Positions 1 through 11,800 of a stretch of DNA of 64,000 bases are shown here, piece after piece. The stretch is from Platanthera guangdongensis (Eukaryota; Streptophyta; Magnoliopsida; Asparagales; Orchidaceae). The notes under the pieces are model-generated. The model ran no database searches, had not been told where the DNA came from, and saw only the letters and a program-made list of their open reading frames with translations. Made by a program: the position numbers and the translations under genes. Numbering within the stretch: the first letter of the stretch is position 1; every line of letters begins with the position of its first letter. The DNA lies in NCBI GenBank assembly GCA_039583875.1, contig CM077153.1:113332568-113396567 (forward strand), written 5' to 3'.

Positions 1-370
1 CTTGAGTCCGCTCAGTTCGCTGTTTCCAGTTTCAAAGGCACATGAAGCATATTTCAAGGCATAATATAAGTGGACACAATTTTAGTCCGCTCAGCTTGCG
101 ACTTTTTCAACCTACAATTCAACATATTTTAGAGCATAGTATAAGCGGACACAACATCAGTCCGCACAGTTCGTCACAATCTTGCACAGAACTTAAATCA
201 TGCAGAGCGCAGCATCGAGTAAACAAATGCAATTTCTAATTTAAGATCAGAATATGCGAATATCACATCAGTCCGCATAGAAAAACAAAGCATTGTTCAG
301 ATCGTGGCAGAAAACAAAGAATTGTTTAAACATACAAATTATACACCAAATAGTTCACAATTTCGCAACC

Positions 371-2362
371 TCATCGGTCTCTATTTTCAGATCGCGTAGG
401 TCGCTCGGTTCGGTCTCTGCATAAATGCACTGCTTGGTCACTCATTTGGAGAATTTCACCATACAGATGGAAGATGTTGTGATGCATGGAATTGATAGTT
501 CGGTGCATATGCATGGCCTCCCGGTCTACCCGGCTCAAAGGGACTACTGGCTCCGTTGCTGGCCTCGGAATCTCGTCCGTGGCAGGCTGGCTACCTTCAG
601 CTGGGGCTGGAGCCTCCAATGGAGCAGCGCGATCTAGCAATCACAACCTCTCCACCGGCAGCTCGGCAGCCCGCTTGCCCTTGTCCTCCCACGCCAGCGC
701 CAAGTATTTTCCTTTGTAGAAGCGGGCGTCATCTACAAACCACTTCTTCTCCTTGTCAGATCTCTCCAGCGCCCTTGATATATTGGTGACCTGGTCTTTC
801 AGAGCATTCTTCCGCTCTGCCCCTCTCTTCAACTCTGCTCGAATTTCATTAATTTTATCTTAAAAGTTCTTCTCTAACTTCGTGATTTTGTCCAGGTCGG
901 ACTGCTCATCTTTTGCGGACTCATCAAGTGAGATCGCGTCAGTTGAAGCATCTAACGTGGGCATGATCTCGCCAGTCTCAACAGAGCCTGTGGCGAACTC
1001 CGTCCTGGAACAAACAAAGAAAAAATAATATTCAAATCCAGGCCGCAGCGGACTCAAAATAAAGAGATAAAAGATCACTTTCGGCAAAGGCCACGGCGAG
1101 CTGATGACTGTCAAACACAGGCCGCCGTGTCCGCTCCGGGTCAAAGGCACTCAGCCGCTTCCTCCATTCACGGTGGACCTTGGCTCTCTTCTTAGCCGTC
1201 GAGCTCGTCGACAAAACAATATTTTTAGTTTTGGTGACAATTTTGATTGGCCTTGACTTCCGCTGTGGATACCTGTAAAGCCACTGATGCTTAAAGTATT
1301 TTGGCGCCGGTTGGAGTTTGCCTGACCGCAGCAGCTCTACAGTAGCTTGCAGATCCTCTGCTTGCTTGTCTGTGGCGGTCTGCTTTGAGGCCGCCTCAAC
1401 TGATGCCATGTGAGCATCGATCTTCTCATGTTGCTCGGCTATCTTCCACTTCAGCTCATCTGCTCTTCCTCTTCAACGACAGATGTAGAGGGGTTGTCTG
1501 CGACCTTTACCCCCAGGATTTCGACACCGTGCTACAACACCTCTAATTAGGTTTGATTTATGAGGTAAAGCTGCTCGACATCTATAGAATTCAATATTTC
1601 GTCAGTTGACAGACTGACCGTTCAGAGGGAATTATTTCCATAGATATTGGCCTCTGGAGTAACAAGTCTGCCTTCAGGTACTTCCTTCTCTTGTGGCCTA
1701 TGCTGCAAGCTCGTGGCCCCAGTCCACTTGGAGATGTTCTTCTCCTTCCTTGCTCGTAATTTCTTCCCAACCAGCTCCGCGATGGTGGATTTGTCCCTCT
1801 TCCTCGTCTTCTTCTCGGAGGGGCCTTCTTTCTCAGTGGAGTCCGCGGCGACCTGCCCTAGGTCCAGCAGTCTCTCGCGTACTGTCTCCGTGTTCACAAC
1901 AACCAATGCCTGTGAAGGCACCTCATCCTCAGCTTCTTCTCCAGCAAGCCACCTATCTTGATCCAAATCAATGATAGGTTGATGGCCCAGTAAGGAGGCT
2001 TCAGCTTCGTTACTCATACAGAGCATGACCGCTGAGTTCATAGATTTCTGATTACAAGAGGTCTCAGGAGAATTCAACGTCTTGTCCGCACTCTTTGATG
2101 GGTCTACTGAATGAGATGCAGTGGCATCCCCGATTTTCTTGCGCGTAGGCTCATCAGCCTGGCAGACTGTCTCTATAGCAGGTTTCCTACTATGAGAGCT
2201 CTCTCCAGCAGAGCTGACAGGCTCCACTCTCTTCACCACCTTTTTGGTTTTCATCGGCGGCCTTGGTTTCTCATCTTTGGAAGTGAGGCTGCTGAAGAAC
2301 GCTCTAAGTCTCGCCATGCCAAACTGCAAAGTCGAGAACGCAAGAGGTGAGAAGAGACCCAT
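371..2362 (-). pseudogene. T1 antisense gene 1, coiled-coil protein, broken
   Basis: Minus-strand remnant of cassette gene 1. The start ATG at 2362 is followed by a second Met at 2317 (MARLRAFFSSLT) that is shared with Z. Recognisable blocks in order are a basic KKTRKRDKS/KKLRARKEKNISKWTG region, the QHRPQEKEVPEG motif, LLRSGKLQPAPKYF, a PERTRRPVF block, a coiled-coil (ALERSDKEKKWF) and the C-terminal VPLSRVDREAMHMHRTINSMHHN block. The frame is broken several times between 1622 and 641. A likely intron at about 1003-1078 matches introns in V and Z and contains an in-frame stop, so it must be spliced for the protein to be made. Function is unknown; a nuclear role is only suggested by the basic clusters. 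Confidence 0.7.
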
Positions 2363-2401
2363 GGCGTTGGAAACTTTGGGAAAATGCAGGCCTTCCAGCG
2401 A

Positions 2402-2409
2402 TATTTATA
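2402..2409 (-). promoter_or_regulatory. TATA box of T1 antisense gene 1
   Basis: On the minus strand the sequence reads TATAAATA, 40 bp before the ATG at 2362. Comparable boxes precede the antisense genes in Z, W and V, so the box is probably a real antisense promoter and not chance. Confidence 0.55.
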
Positions 2410-2497
2410 GCGCTGACAGCATTAATGAATGTTGTGGACTCGGCGGTTAAGCAAACATTTTCGAAGTTTTTGGAAACTTAAAAATGTGCGGGGATTA

Positions 2498-3262
2498 TGT
2501 TAATCCCAAAGTCCGCAACACGCCGAAGGTCCCAGGCATATCAGTGGTGGACTCGGTTAGGCAGTCTGCCCAGATCAGCAAAGCATCGACATTCAACAAG
2601 TCCCAGGATTGATCCTCTTCATCAGCAGACTCAGTCTTCAATCCTCCCAGCTCGGCATGCCCCAGGAGATCAGCTCCAACTGCTCTTCAGGCAGACTCAA
2701 AGCTAAGTTCTCCCAGGCCGCGGCCCTCCGGCAGGATCGCGCCTTGCAGCACCATGTGGAAGCATCAGCCTGCAAGCCCAGTCTACCCCTCTTGTGCGGA
2801 CTGGTGTTTCTTTTCTTTTTGCTTCCTGTCACCGCTGCATGGTTCTCCTATACCCCGGGCAACCGGTTATTTTGTCCCTACCCGTTTGGACAGGCCCCAT
2901 AACCTATAAATAGGGGGAAGTGGTGCACCCAAAGCATGCTGACTCGAGCCCTAGAGCCTACCTATTGAAAGCTGCGAACTCGAATCTCAGTCTTTGCAGT
3001 CTCCAGCTTGCTCTACACTTGGTCTTTTCCTTCAATCAACTCTGTAATCAAGCTCTTTTTCAATCAAAGGAAAGCTCGCAAGAGAATCATTCAGGTCGTG
3101 ACGGGAGAAGTATGTTGTTGTCGTGGCTCACTGTCCTGCTGTTCTTTTTCTCTCGTCTGCTCAGTAGATTGCTACTTGCAGTTGCCTTTCCCCTTCCATT
3201 CTCCGGTTCTCGAACCGTTAGATGGTGGTGCTCGACTCCCTTTCCAATTTCGTGCATCAACA
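2498..3262 (+). repeat. T1 3' LTR
   Basis: A 765-bp LTR starting TGTTAATCCC and ending GTGCATCAACA. It is homologous to the LTRs of Z (771 and 769 bp) and V (745 bp). It contains a TATA box at 2905-2912 just after a degraded GC-rich palindrome, CCTACCCGTTTGGACAGG, that is perfect in Z and V. It is more diverged than the others, so T1 is probably older. Confidence 0.85.
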
Positions 3263-3332
3263 GGTGATACACATTATGGGGTCCAGACCAGAAGCAGGAG
3301 CATGAATACAACTCTCTACTCAAGCTTCTTGT

Positions 3333-4863
3333 CTTAAGAAGAGCCAAAGAAGTTTGAAGAAGCAATCAAGAACCAGTTCTGGATTGGAGCAATTCAAGAA
3401 GAACTGGACCAATTCAAGAGATGCAATGTCTGGAAGTTGGTCCCCAGACCTCAAGGTCAAAATGTCATAGGGACTAAGTGCAGCTACAAGAATAAATTAG
3501 ATTTAGATGGATTATTGTTAAGAATAAGCCTAGACTGGTGGCTAAAGGCTACAAATAAGAAGAGGGCATAGACTTTGACCAGACCTTTGCCCAAGTAGAC
3601 GGACTGAAAGCCATAAGGATCTTCCTTGCATTTGATGCACATCAGGGATTTAGAGTCTACCAGATGGATGTTAAATCAACATTCCTGAATGGGGACCTCG
3701 AAGAGGAAGTATATGTGGCTCAGCCACCTGGTTTTGTAGATCCTAACTCTCCTAATTTTGTATATAAGCTTAGGAAAGCTCTATATGGGCTAAAGCAAGT
3801 GCCTAGGGCCTGGTATGAAATCTTGTCCAGCTTCCTCATTGAGATTAAATTCTCAAGGGGGAAAATAGACAAGACCCTATTTCTAAGGAAATCAAAGGGC
3901 AAGCTTTTCCTAGTCCAAATATATGCCGATGACATTATATTTAGATCTACTTATGACAACCTTTGCAGGAAGTTTGCTAAACTTTTGGAAAGAAAATTTG
4001 AAATGAGCAGCATAGGTGAGCTCAAGTTTTTCTTGGGACTCCAAGTAAGACAGACTGATGATGGCTTGTCCATATCCCAGTCCAAGTTCACCAGGGAGAT
4101 AATCAATAAGTATGGTACGGAGAATGCCTTCACCATGAGAACTCTCACGGGATTAAGTATGCCTATAGGCATAGATGAGGCAGGAAAATCTGTTGATGAG
4201 TCTTTGTATTGAGGGATAATTGGCACCCTTCTATACCTGACTGGTAGTAGGCCTGACATCATATATGCCATATGTGTATGTGGTAGGTATCAAGCCTGCC
4301 CTAAAGACTCTCATTACTCTGATGCAAAGAGAATCTTGAGATATCTTAAGTGCATACCAGATCTTGGCCTATGGTACCCTTGAAATAGGAATTTTGATCT
4401 AATAGGATTTTCAGATGCAGATATTGCAGGTTGCAAAGAAGACAGGAAAAGCACAACTGGAACCTATCAGTTCTTAGGAAGAAGGCTATTTTCTTGGAGC
4501 AGCAAGAAGCAAACTAGTGTGGCTATATCCACTCCTGAGTCAAAATATATATTAGCAGGCAGCGACTGTGGTCAGCTGCCATGGATCCAATATAAGCTCT
4601 AGGATTACAACCTACAGGTAAGTAGAACTCCCCTTTACTGTGATTCTACAAGTGTTATTTCTATTACTAGGAATCCTATCTCACTTAGCAGGACTAAGCA
4701 TATAGAAATAAGATATCATTTTTTAGGGAGATTTGGAGAAGGAAGACATCAGTCTTGAATTTTTCACCACAGGCAAGCAAGTTGCTGATATCTTCACTAA
4801 GCCATTAGATGAAGCAAAGTTCAACACCCTCAAATTTGAGTTGGGTATGTTAAACTTGGCATA
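3333..4863 (+). pseudogene. C1 copia reverse transcriptase and RNase H, decayed
   Basis: The clearest frame (3664-4212) carries RT landmarks [41 protein letters not shown] and the catalytic YADD at about 3922. Upstream the frame is broken by stops in the segment that should read as the finger region. Downstream, RNase H can be followed through stops: GTLLYLTGSRPDIIYA, FSDADIAGCKEDRKSTTG, KHIEIRYHFL and a final frame at 4733 with GKQVADIFTKPLDEAKF. The 5' part (gag, protease, integrase) is missing, apparently cut off by the T1 insertion. It cannot make a working enzyme. Confidence 0.85.
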
Positions 4864-5500
4864 TCCTCAGGCACTCCCTATTATATTGTTTTTGTGCTGG
4901 TATTGTTCCTCTTGGTGGACATTCAGACTCCCCAGTATTATTAGTTCACGGATGCTTCTACTAAGGGGGAGTAAGCTACTCTGGATAAAAGAAAGAAGGT
5001 CAGCCAATGGCAAGGCCAGCCCCCATCTGCCTATTCTGCAGAAGTCCAAAGGGGGAGAAAAGAGAAAAAGAGATGAGAGAAGGTCCTAGCAAGGGGGAGT
5101 CATAGCAAGTGGGAGAGATGGCAAAGGGAAAGAAAGTGATGTGGTACTCAAGGAAGGACAAACACCTTGCAGCAAAATAGGGGGAGTAAGTAAATGAGAT
5201 ACACTTACTCATATCTTTTCAAAATTTCCATAGTTATTTCTTTTGTTGTATAGGTTGTGTGTGCATTGACCAAGGACAACAATGAGGCTTTGACCTCTTC
5301 AAATAACGAGAGATTATTGAGTTCATTGTTCCCAATGTCCCTGATTTGAGAGAAGTCAAACAGGTCAATGTCACACACATCAACTGTATTTGATGTGCAT
5401 TTGAGTTCTTGAGTGCAGGTTAGTACATTTCATATTGATTGGACATGTGGACACAATAATTGGTTGCTGGACACAACAGAAAAGTCGACTAAGTCCACAG
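4864..5500 (+). other. C1 3' noncoding tail
   Basis: No coding signal. It contains repeated purine-rich AAGGGGGAG-type runs at about 4974, 5050, 5092 and 5180, like copia polypurine tracts. The ORF at 4733-5089 is real pol only for its first 40 or so codons and then random sequence. Confidence 0.5.
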
Positions 5501-5593
5501 TGGTTGAGTGGAGCAAGCTCACTCAATGCCAGAGCTATGGATTCAATAGTGTCTAGTAGAAATGTGCCTAAGTACAAAAGCGTTGATTGTAGT
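5501..5593. repeat. C1 hairpin repeats, left part
   Basis: Hairpin 1 pairs TTGAGTG (5504-5510) with CACTCAA (5520-5526). Hairpin 2 begins with GCGTTGATTG (5580-5589); its other arm, CACTCAACGC, is at 47128-47137, because X is inserted in the loop between them. Confidence 0.75.
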
Positions 5594-7298
5594 TGATGAG
5601 TCCGATATTTATAGGGTTTTTCGTACTCATCTGATCTGGTTTTCTCACTCGTGCACTGCATTTCAACTGATTATCAGTTATATTTGCATCGTTCGGTCAT
5701 GGACCATTTTGTGCACTGTTTTGGCCCGAGGTTGTGCAATTGTGCATTCTGTTGTTGGGGGTATGCACATGGTGCTCCCCATGACTCTTTCCAGCTATTT
5801 TTTGTTGTATGTTTGGTGTTGGGAGCTTTTGCTCCAGCTTTGGTTTTGCTTTGCAGGTGGTGCGTTTTCCCCAAGTCTGGAATTCTGGTTTGACGAAAAC
5901 GCACGGTCATGCGTTTCCTTCATGCACAGTTTGTGCCGATCGTGCGTTCTATTGAGCAGGAGAAACGTCGAGTTGAGCTCGACGAATTTCGTCGAGCTTA
6001 ATTCGACGATCTTGGCGCACGGTTAACGCACGGTTTCTTCGGAACCGTGCTCGAAGAAAACGAACGGTTTTCCTATAGCTTTCTTGTTTGCACCAATCTA
6101 TGGTTATTCCTGTGTTTTGTTAATGCACGGGCGGAAGCGCCCGTGTGCGTGTAAAACGCAAGGATCCCCTGTAGTATCCCGATTTCTTGTGCTCTGTTTT
6201 TACCCTTGTGATTTTTTTCATGCACGGGCGGAATTACCCGTGCACGAGTAAAACGCACGGGTCAATGCATCTTCATCCGCAAGCTTGGCCTGGAAGTTGA
6301 TATCGTACGGTTAGCGTACGGTCGTGCGCCAGGCTGTGCGTCACTATTTTTCTGACCTACTTCTATTTAAGAGCCGATTTTATTCCATTTTAAGGACTAG
6401 ACTTCAGCCATTCCATCCGTCATTTTATGCCAAAGTTCTGCCATTTCCCTTCATTCTCCACAGTGGAGAGGCCTCCGGGCAAGCTTTTAAAGACAAATTT
6501 AAGCCGGAGCTTCCTCTCGGCCTCCTCCTTCATCCTTGAGCTTCAAGAAAACTTTGATCTACCTTTCTCCATCAAATTAGGAGAAGTTTGTGCCATGCTC
6601 CATCAGATCGTGACATGAAGAAGACGGGTCCATTGAGAGTCAGTGACAGCCTCCTCCACCCCTGAAGCAGTTGAGGACAGAGCTAGGACGCGGATTGACA
6701 ACACGACGATTCCTTCCGTGAATCCTTGACAAGACTTCGAATATGGTTGATTTCACACACTCTCTTTCTTTTTTATTGTAGATAGTGTAGTTTGATCTCT
6801 TTGTAGTTGATGATGTGTGCTTAATGTAATATACATTAGTATACAATCATGTCTATGTGATTTTATATTTACGTTATTTGCTTGTGGTGCACCTTTCCTT
6901 CCGCCACCACATCTGGTTTTGCCGCTCTAGTGATTGCTAGAGGTGTGCGTAGCGAAGTGGTGCTCTCGACCCTCATTCTGCATTTCTAACCACCCCATCT
7001 GCAAGCCTACGCGTCCATCTGCCTAGCAATTCGGTGCATAGCAGCCCGTGCAGTCATCCATCCCGCCTGGCGAAGCACCGCATAGCGGCGTTGCATAGGA
7101 GTAGTTTATTAGCATTTTACTTTCTTTTTCCGCAACAATCAAAACCCACCTTCGTAAACTCCGACCTAAGGACTTCAATCTCAAGTCCTCCTCAAAATTA
7201 ACTACACCTTATTGTATTCCTTGAGAGATCGATACTTGGGGACATTCGCTCATTTTATATTACTTGTGCGACCGGTACACTTACCGTTCAATGCATCA
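5594..7298 (+). repeat. X 5' LTR
   Basis: A 1705-bp LTR, TGATGAGTCC to AATGCATCA. It is homologous along its length to 45423-47117 and to the split middle LTR. It holds many GCACGG/CCGTGC motifs and small perfect palindromes, for example CACGGGCG-GAAG-CGCCCGTG near 6128 and TGCACGGG...CCCGTGCA near 6222, plus GCTCGACGA-ATT-TCGTCGAGC near 5977. Confidence 0.85.
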
Positions 7299-7304
7299 AG
7301 TTTT

Positions 7305-7322
7305 TGGCGCCGTTGCCGGGGA
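7305..7322 (+). promoter_or_regulatory. X primer-binding site, tRNA-Asp
   Basis: TGGCGCCGTTGCCGGGGA, six bases after the LTR end, is the exact complement of the 3' end of plant tRNA-Asp as I recall it. This primer is typical of Athila elements. Confidence 0.85.
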
Positions 7323-8803
7323 GTGATTCACGTAATTTCAATATCATATGTTGTGTAGCTTAGTTTAAGCCTGGGGTAGAGCCAGTTTTTGTTACCTTTT
7401 GCACGCGCACATTTCATTTGTATACTAGAAGCTTTTATTTTTATATTTTGATTAGTTCATCGCATTGCACACCACTGCACCCACATGAGCGCGTGCTTAG
7501 CTCTTAGCGTGCTGCGAGTTAAACACATTTCTTTTGTCTGATTTGGGAAATTTTTGTGATGGCATAGGATTGTGAGATGTAGTAAAATGTTGACGCAGTT
7601 GTGGTCTTGTTCAAGTGCTCTCGTATTGTGTAGAAATTGGAGTAGATTTAATTTTTCTGTATGCTTATAGTTTTATATCTTTCTAATTGCTGAAATACTA
7701 TTTTATTCTACTCAAAAATTGGTGAATCCGGTGTGAATCCGACGGTAGCTTAGGGATGTGTGTAGACGGCCGTTAGATTCGTATTACTCTAGTCGGCAGG
7801 ATGGATAGTCTTTCTTGTTGGCTAAGAACTTGCCCCAAGCTATTCTTGAAGCATGGGTATAGGTTAGTTCATTCACATGAGCATGATGTAGGCCATCATT
7901 TTGGACCGTTTGAGCTTTGTATCGTTCCTAAAGTCTTATCCTCGCTATCCCCGTTGTGACTACCTTCCTTTTGATTCAGCTCCATTATTTCACCAAAGCC
8001 TCATAGACAATCCTAGTCGCACACCCAAGTCGAGCTTTAGTGTTTTATATTTTCATTTTGGGGTGTTGATGTGGTGATATTCATTATGAATATGTGGATG
8101 TGCTCCAAAGTTTTCATTTCCTGAATTTGTTAAAATAAAAAGATGATTTTAAAAATATACAAAAAAAATAAATAGTTGTGAAAACGAAAAGTGAAAAGAA
8201 AGAAAGCATAATTAGAAATCCTATTTGAGATGAGATTGTATTTGGAGTAGGCGGTGCACACACCCATATTTTAAAAAAATTAAGTCTGGGGGTGTGGTGT
8301 GCCTGCATGTATTTTGGTTAGCTGATAGCTTTTTTTATGCTAGCTCATTTGGGTTAGTTGCGTAGCCTTCTTATTTATCTTGGTTTACCTCACCGAAACC
8401 CAAGCCCCATCTCTTCACCTGAAGTCCTACTGATTTGTGGTGAACCAAACCAGTGCCGTGGAGAGAGTGTGAACGGGGAAACATATGGTCACCGACATTG
8501 GTTGTTTCCTTTGGAGGTTATCCCGAGCTCTGATCTTTGGCAATGCTCGCCCGAGCGATTAGTTTACTTTCTCCGTACGCATGACCGGAAGATTCACCGT
8601 GATTCCATTTTTGAGTAATAATAAAATCTAGATACGCATTGTGAAATTTCTTCAAGTATAAACTATTTTGTCTACTTAGAAATTTCTTCAATTATATTTT
8701 TACGCGCGTGCATGCGGCTTCGCATGGTACTCAGTATCTCATTTTCTATGTTAGCTAGTTTATTTTCCCAATCTGCATTGATTTTGTTTGTTCGGGATGC
8801 GAT
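7323..8803 (+). other. X left internal remnant (3' noncoding part only)
   Basis: No gene. From about 7340 it matches 43975-45412, the segment that normally precedes the 3' LTR, so everything between the primer site and the 3' untranslated region was deleted. It ends at 8803, where the Y LTR begins in TTCGGGATGCGAT; the uninterrupted copy at 45390 reads CTCGGGACACGCAAACAGG. Confidence 0.7.
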
Positions 8804-11800
8804 TGTAAGAACCCCCCCCCCCCCTTTGTTTTTTGAAACACCGGGATCTTAGACCCAGAACCGCCGCTTTGCGGTGACACCTTCACGCTCGGAAAGGTCA
8901 TCACTACAAAATACTGATTCTGCCGGTCAAATCGATCACAACTGTAGCAAAATAATAAAAGGCATGTCCACAGAAAATCACATATATAATAATAATCTCC
9001 ACGAAGGGAGTGTACACAGATATAACAAAATACTAAAATCCTGGGCTCATGCCCAATATATCAAATCCTCACTACATATCTCTCATCGCGGAAGCAAAAC
9101 TAAAACCACTAGTAGCGAACAGGACTCACAGTCCCTGCCGTCTGAACTCCGGTACAAGATTGCCCCATCTCCAAGCGTGCCGACCTCTGGGGCTGCTGCT
9201 CCATGTTGGGCTCCACAGACCCCTAAAATGATGTGGTTCGAAAACAGTTGCTCTAAAATACTAAGTCCTATCATCCCCCACCCCTTCCCCCATGGCTCCT
9301 AGGCACCGAGCGGGGAGGAAGAGAGGAGAGGACATGAAAGTGGAGAATAACAAATAAGCAGATGGCGGCGGAACTAACCTAGTAGTTCTATAGTATATAA
9401 GGCAGTAATAGAGGTATGAAAAACTGAACAAGAAAAGTAACCTTAACTTATATGATAACACATAAGCCAAAGGATCTTTTGCAGGGCTACTATCGTATAA
9501 AAAGTCTCATACCAATTTATACGATAGGGTGTCGGTTTTCTAGCAATTATATATTTATATTTACTGAAATAAAGCTTAACTTATAAGCATGCTCGCACGA
9601 GCTTATAAACCAAGGGGTCGTTCTGCAGGGCCTATTGTATAAGCGCCCCATACCACTTATAGAATAAGTGTCGGGTTATATGCAATGATTATGCCATGAA
9701 ATACAATTATGACATGATGTGAACATGCATGTGCAACTCACCCACTCGACTCTGTGTACACAGACCTTTAGTTCCCCCTTTTTGGAGCCGAACCTCCCAG
9801 GATACCTCCGTAGTGGAAAACGGTAGCGGTGGGTTGGGCCTCGCCCACCTCTAAATCGGTAATTTCACTACCAATCAGACCTATTGTACGCCTAAATGTT
9901 GGCGCACTAAGCGGAGCTCCTGCATACTCTTGCCGGCTGGCGCACCGGACTTTATTTGGCCAAGTGCTAAACCACACTCGCCGAGTCAATGTATTGGCGT
10001 CGGTTCATCGACTCTCCAATACCGAAGACCCACCACCTTATACTTTATGCACATGCAACCTTAATGTATCACCACCAAGCCTAAGCTCCCCGGACCAACC
10101 CGTCCGTCACAAACGACAACCGAGCCAAAGCTCGTTGGGCCAACCTGCCCATCACAGACAACACCCGAGCCAAAGCTCGTCGGGCCAACCTGCCCATCAC
10201 CAAATCCACCGAGCCTACTGCCCGAGTGACCCAACCTAACATTCTGAGACATCGAGGTGAGTGAGAGTGAACCACTAGTTACACTAGTTACTCTTGCAAT
10301 TTAGTTTACCTACAGCTTAGGTTAGCCCAGGACTGCCCAAGGTATACCCCATGAAGGGCTCTCGAAGGCACTAGGAACAATGATGGGATTACGCCCAAGG
10401 CTCCCTTTTCGCAAGGCACTTACTATTTTTAGTTTCTATCAAATTTCCCAAACCCTTCCTTGTTGTACTGGATCTAACCCTAGAGTATTTGACACTTCCT
10501 CCCCTCCGAAAAACGATCTTTCGTCGATCCCGAGCTCTACCTAACGCTAGCCAATCCAACACTCTACTCATCCTAACTTCCAAAGATGAACTCAATCTTA
10601 TTTATCCAACCCAGCAAACATCTAATCCCAACTCATGTGCCCAAATTCATATTCCATCCTAACTTCTGCAGTTTTACTAAATGCAGAGCAACATAAGCTA
10701 TATGGTGTGTAAAATGGGAGGTACTCAAAATAATCATCCGATAATACTATAATAATTATTGGGGGTCTATCATGACCCTTTTAACCTAAATTCAGAATTT
10801 CATAATTTTCCTAATTTATCTAATAATTTATTTAATTATTATAGTTTTCCAAAACCCCAAGTTTGAACATGAAGTTCCAATTTCACACATGAAAATGCTC
10901 CTTAAAATTTGTGATAACTTCCATATGACTATTGAACATAAAATCAAAAGTCTCCCAAATTTTCATCAAGGTTTAGCCTCTAATTCTAATTTTGAATATA
11001 ATCTATTTTTATCAATATTAAGAGGCATGTGCATCACAAATATTTCCACAAATTCTGAGAAAATTCTAGAATGATTGTAAGGACAAACAAATGCTCTAAG
11101 TAAAGTTTCATAATATATTAACAAGTAATGAGCTCTAAGCAATTTATTGAACAATTTGTCAAGTTAATGATCTTGTGAAGTAAGTACTGCAAATATGTAT
11201 TCAAAAATTCTAATAAAATTCGCACATAAGAAATAAGGTATAAAACTCTCTCTACCAAATTTTCATGACTTTCCAATGGGCAGTGGGATCATAATATCCA
11301 GATAAATTATTAGGGCTAACTCATGCATTAATAAAGGAAGTACCCGAATTAATGACCAAAAATTCTCAATTAAATTACCAGAGATTCATTCTACTCCTAA
11401 AACCACACTACCCAAATTTCATTATTGTTCAAGGAGTTTTACTAACCTATTCTAGCACTACAAAGTTTGTGCCCTAAAGTAGGGTTAGGGTTTTGTGGGG
11501 CCTACCCTTTCCCGAATCCCCTAATATTTTTATCAGAGAGTTCTAGATATCCTAGCACCCTCCCTACCAAATTTCAAGTTCACTCAAGGTCTTTTGACCT
11601 CATTCCCTTCACAAGACACAAAATCCCTTCCTTAGGTTTTGGTCTTAGGTTTAGGGCAAATCAATTTCAAACTACCAGATCTTCCATGGTGAGGTTCTAA
11701 AATCCATGCCAAGTCAATGGCCCCGATTTCAACCTCTGTTGAAGTGATTTGGCCACTCAAAACCCAAAGTGTACTTTTTGACCAAAATACCCTTATTATG

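Larger units (their letters stand above)
1..3262 (+). mobile_element. T1: 3' end of a Tat-lineage Ty3/gypsy element
   Basis: The element points rightwards: its 3' LTR is at 2498-3262 and antisense gene 1 of the Tat cassette lies on the minus strand at 371-2362. Antisense gene 2, pol, gag and the 5' LTR would lie left of the window. The purine-rich stretch GTGCGGGGATTAT abuts the LTR and is also found at the 3' LTRs of Z and W, so it is the likely polypurine tract. Bases 1-370 are noncoding and rich in the GTCCGC/GCGGAC motif typical of these elements. The right flank is copia pol, so T1 apparently inserted into C1. The target duplication cannot be checked because the left end is missing. Confidence 0.8.
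3263..5593 (+). mobile_element. C1: Ty1/copia element, left part
   Basis: Decayed copia pol (3333-4863) followed by a noncoding tail with several AGGGGGAG purine runs (4974-5190) and the first members of a hairpin array. It resumes at 47118 after X. No C1 LTR is recognisable. Wording such as [24 protein letters not shown] and [13 protein letters not shown] resembles the SIRE/Maximus lineage, but that assignment is from memory. C1 is the oldest visible layer, host to T1, X and U. Confidence 0.75.

Noticed and set aside
42..239. Short ORF at the left edge
   Set aside because: Low-complexity GTCCGC-type element DNA, no family resemblance.
8874..9302. 142-codon ORF near the end of the Y LTR
   Set aside because: Not open in the homologous LTR; no known domain.
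10087..10200. CRISPR-like spaced repeats
   Set aside because: Units are directly adjacent with no spacers, inside a plant LTR, with no cas genes.
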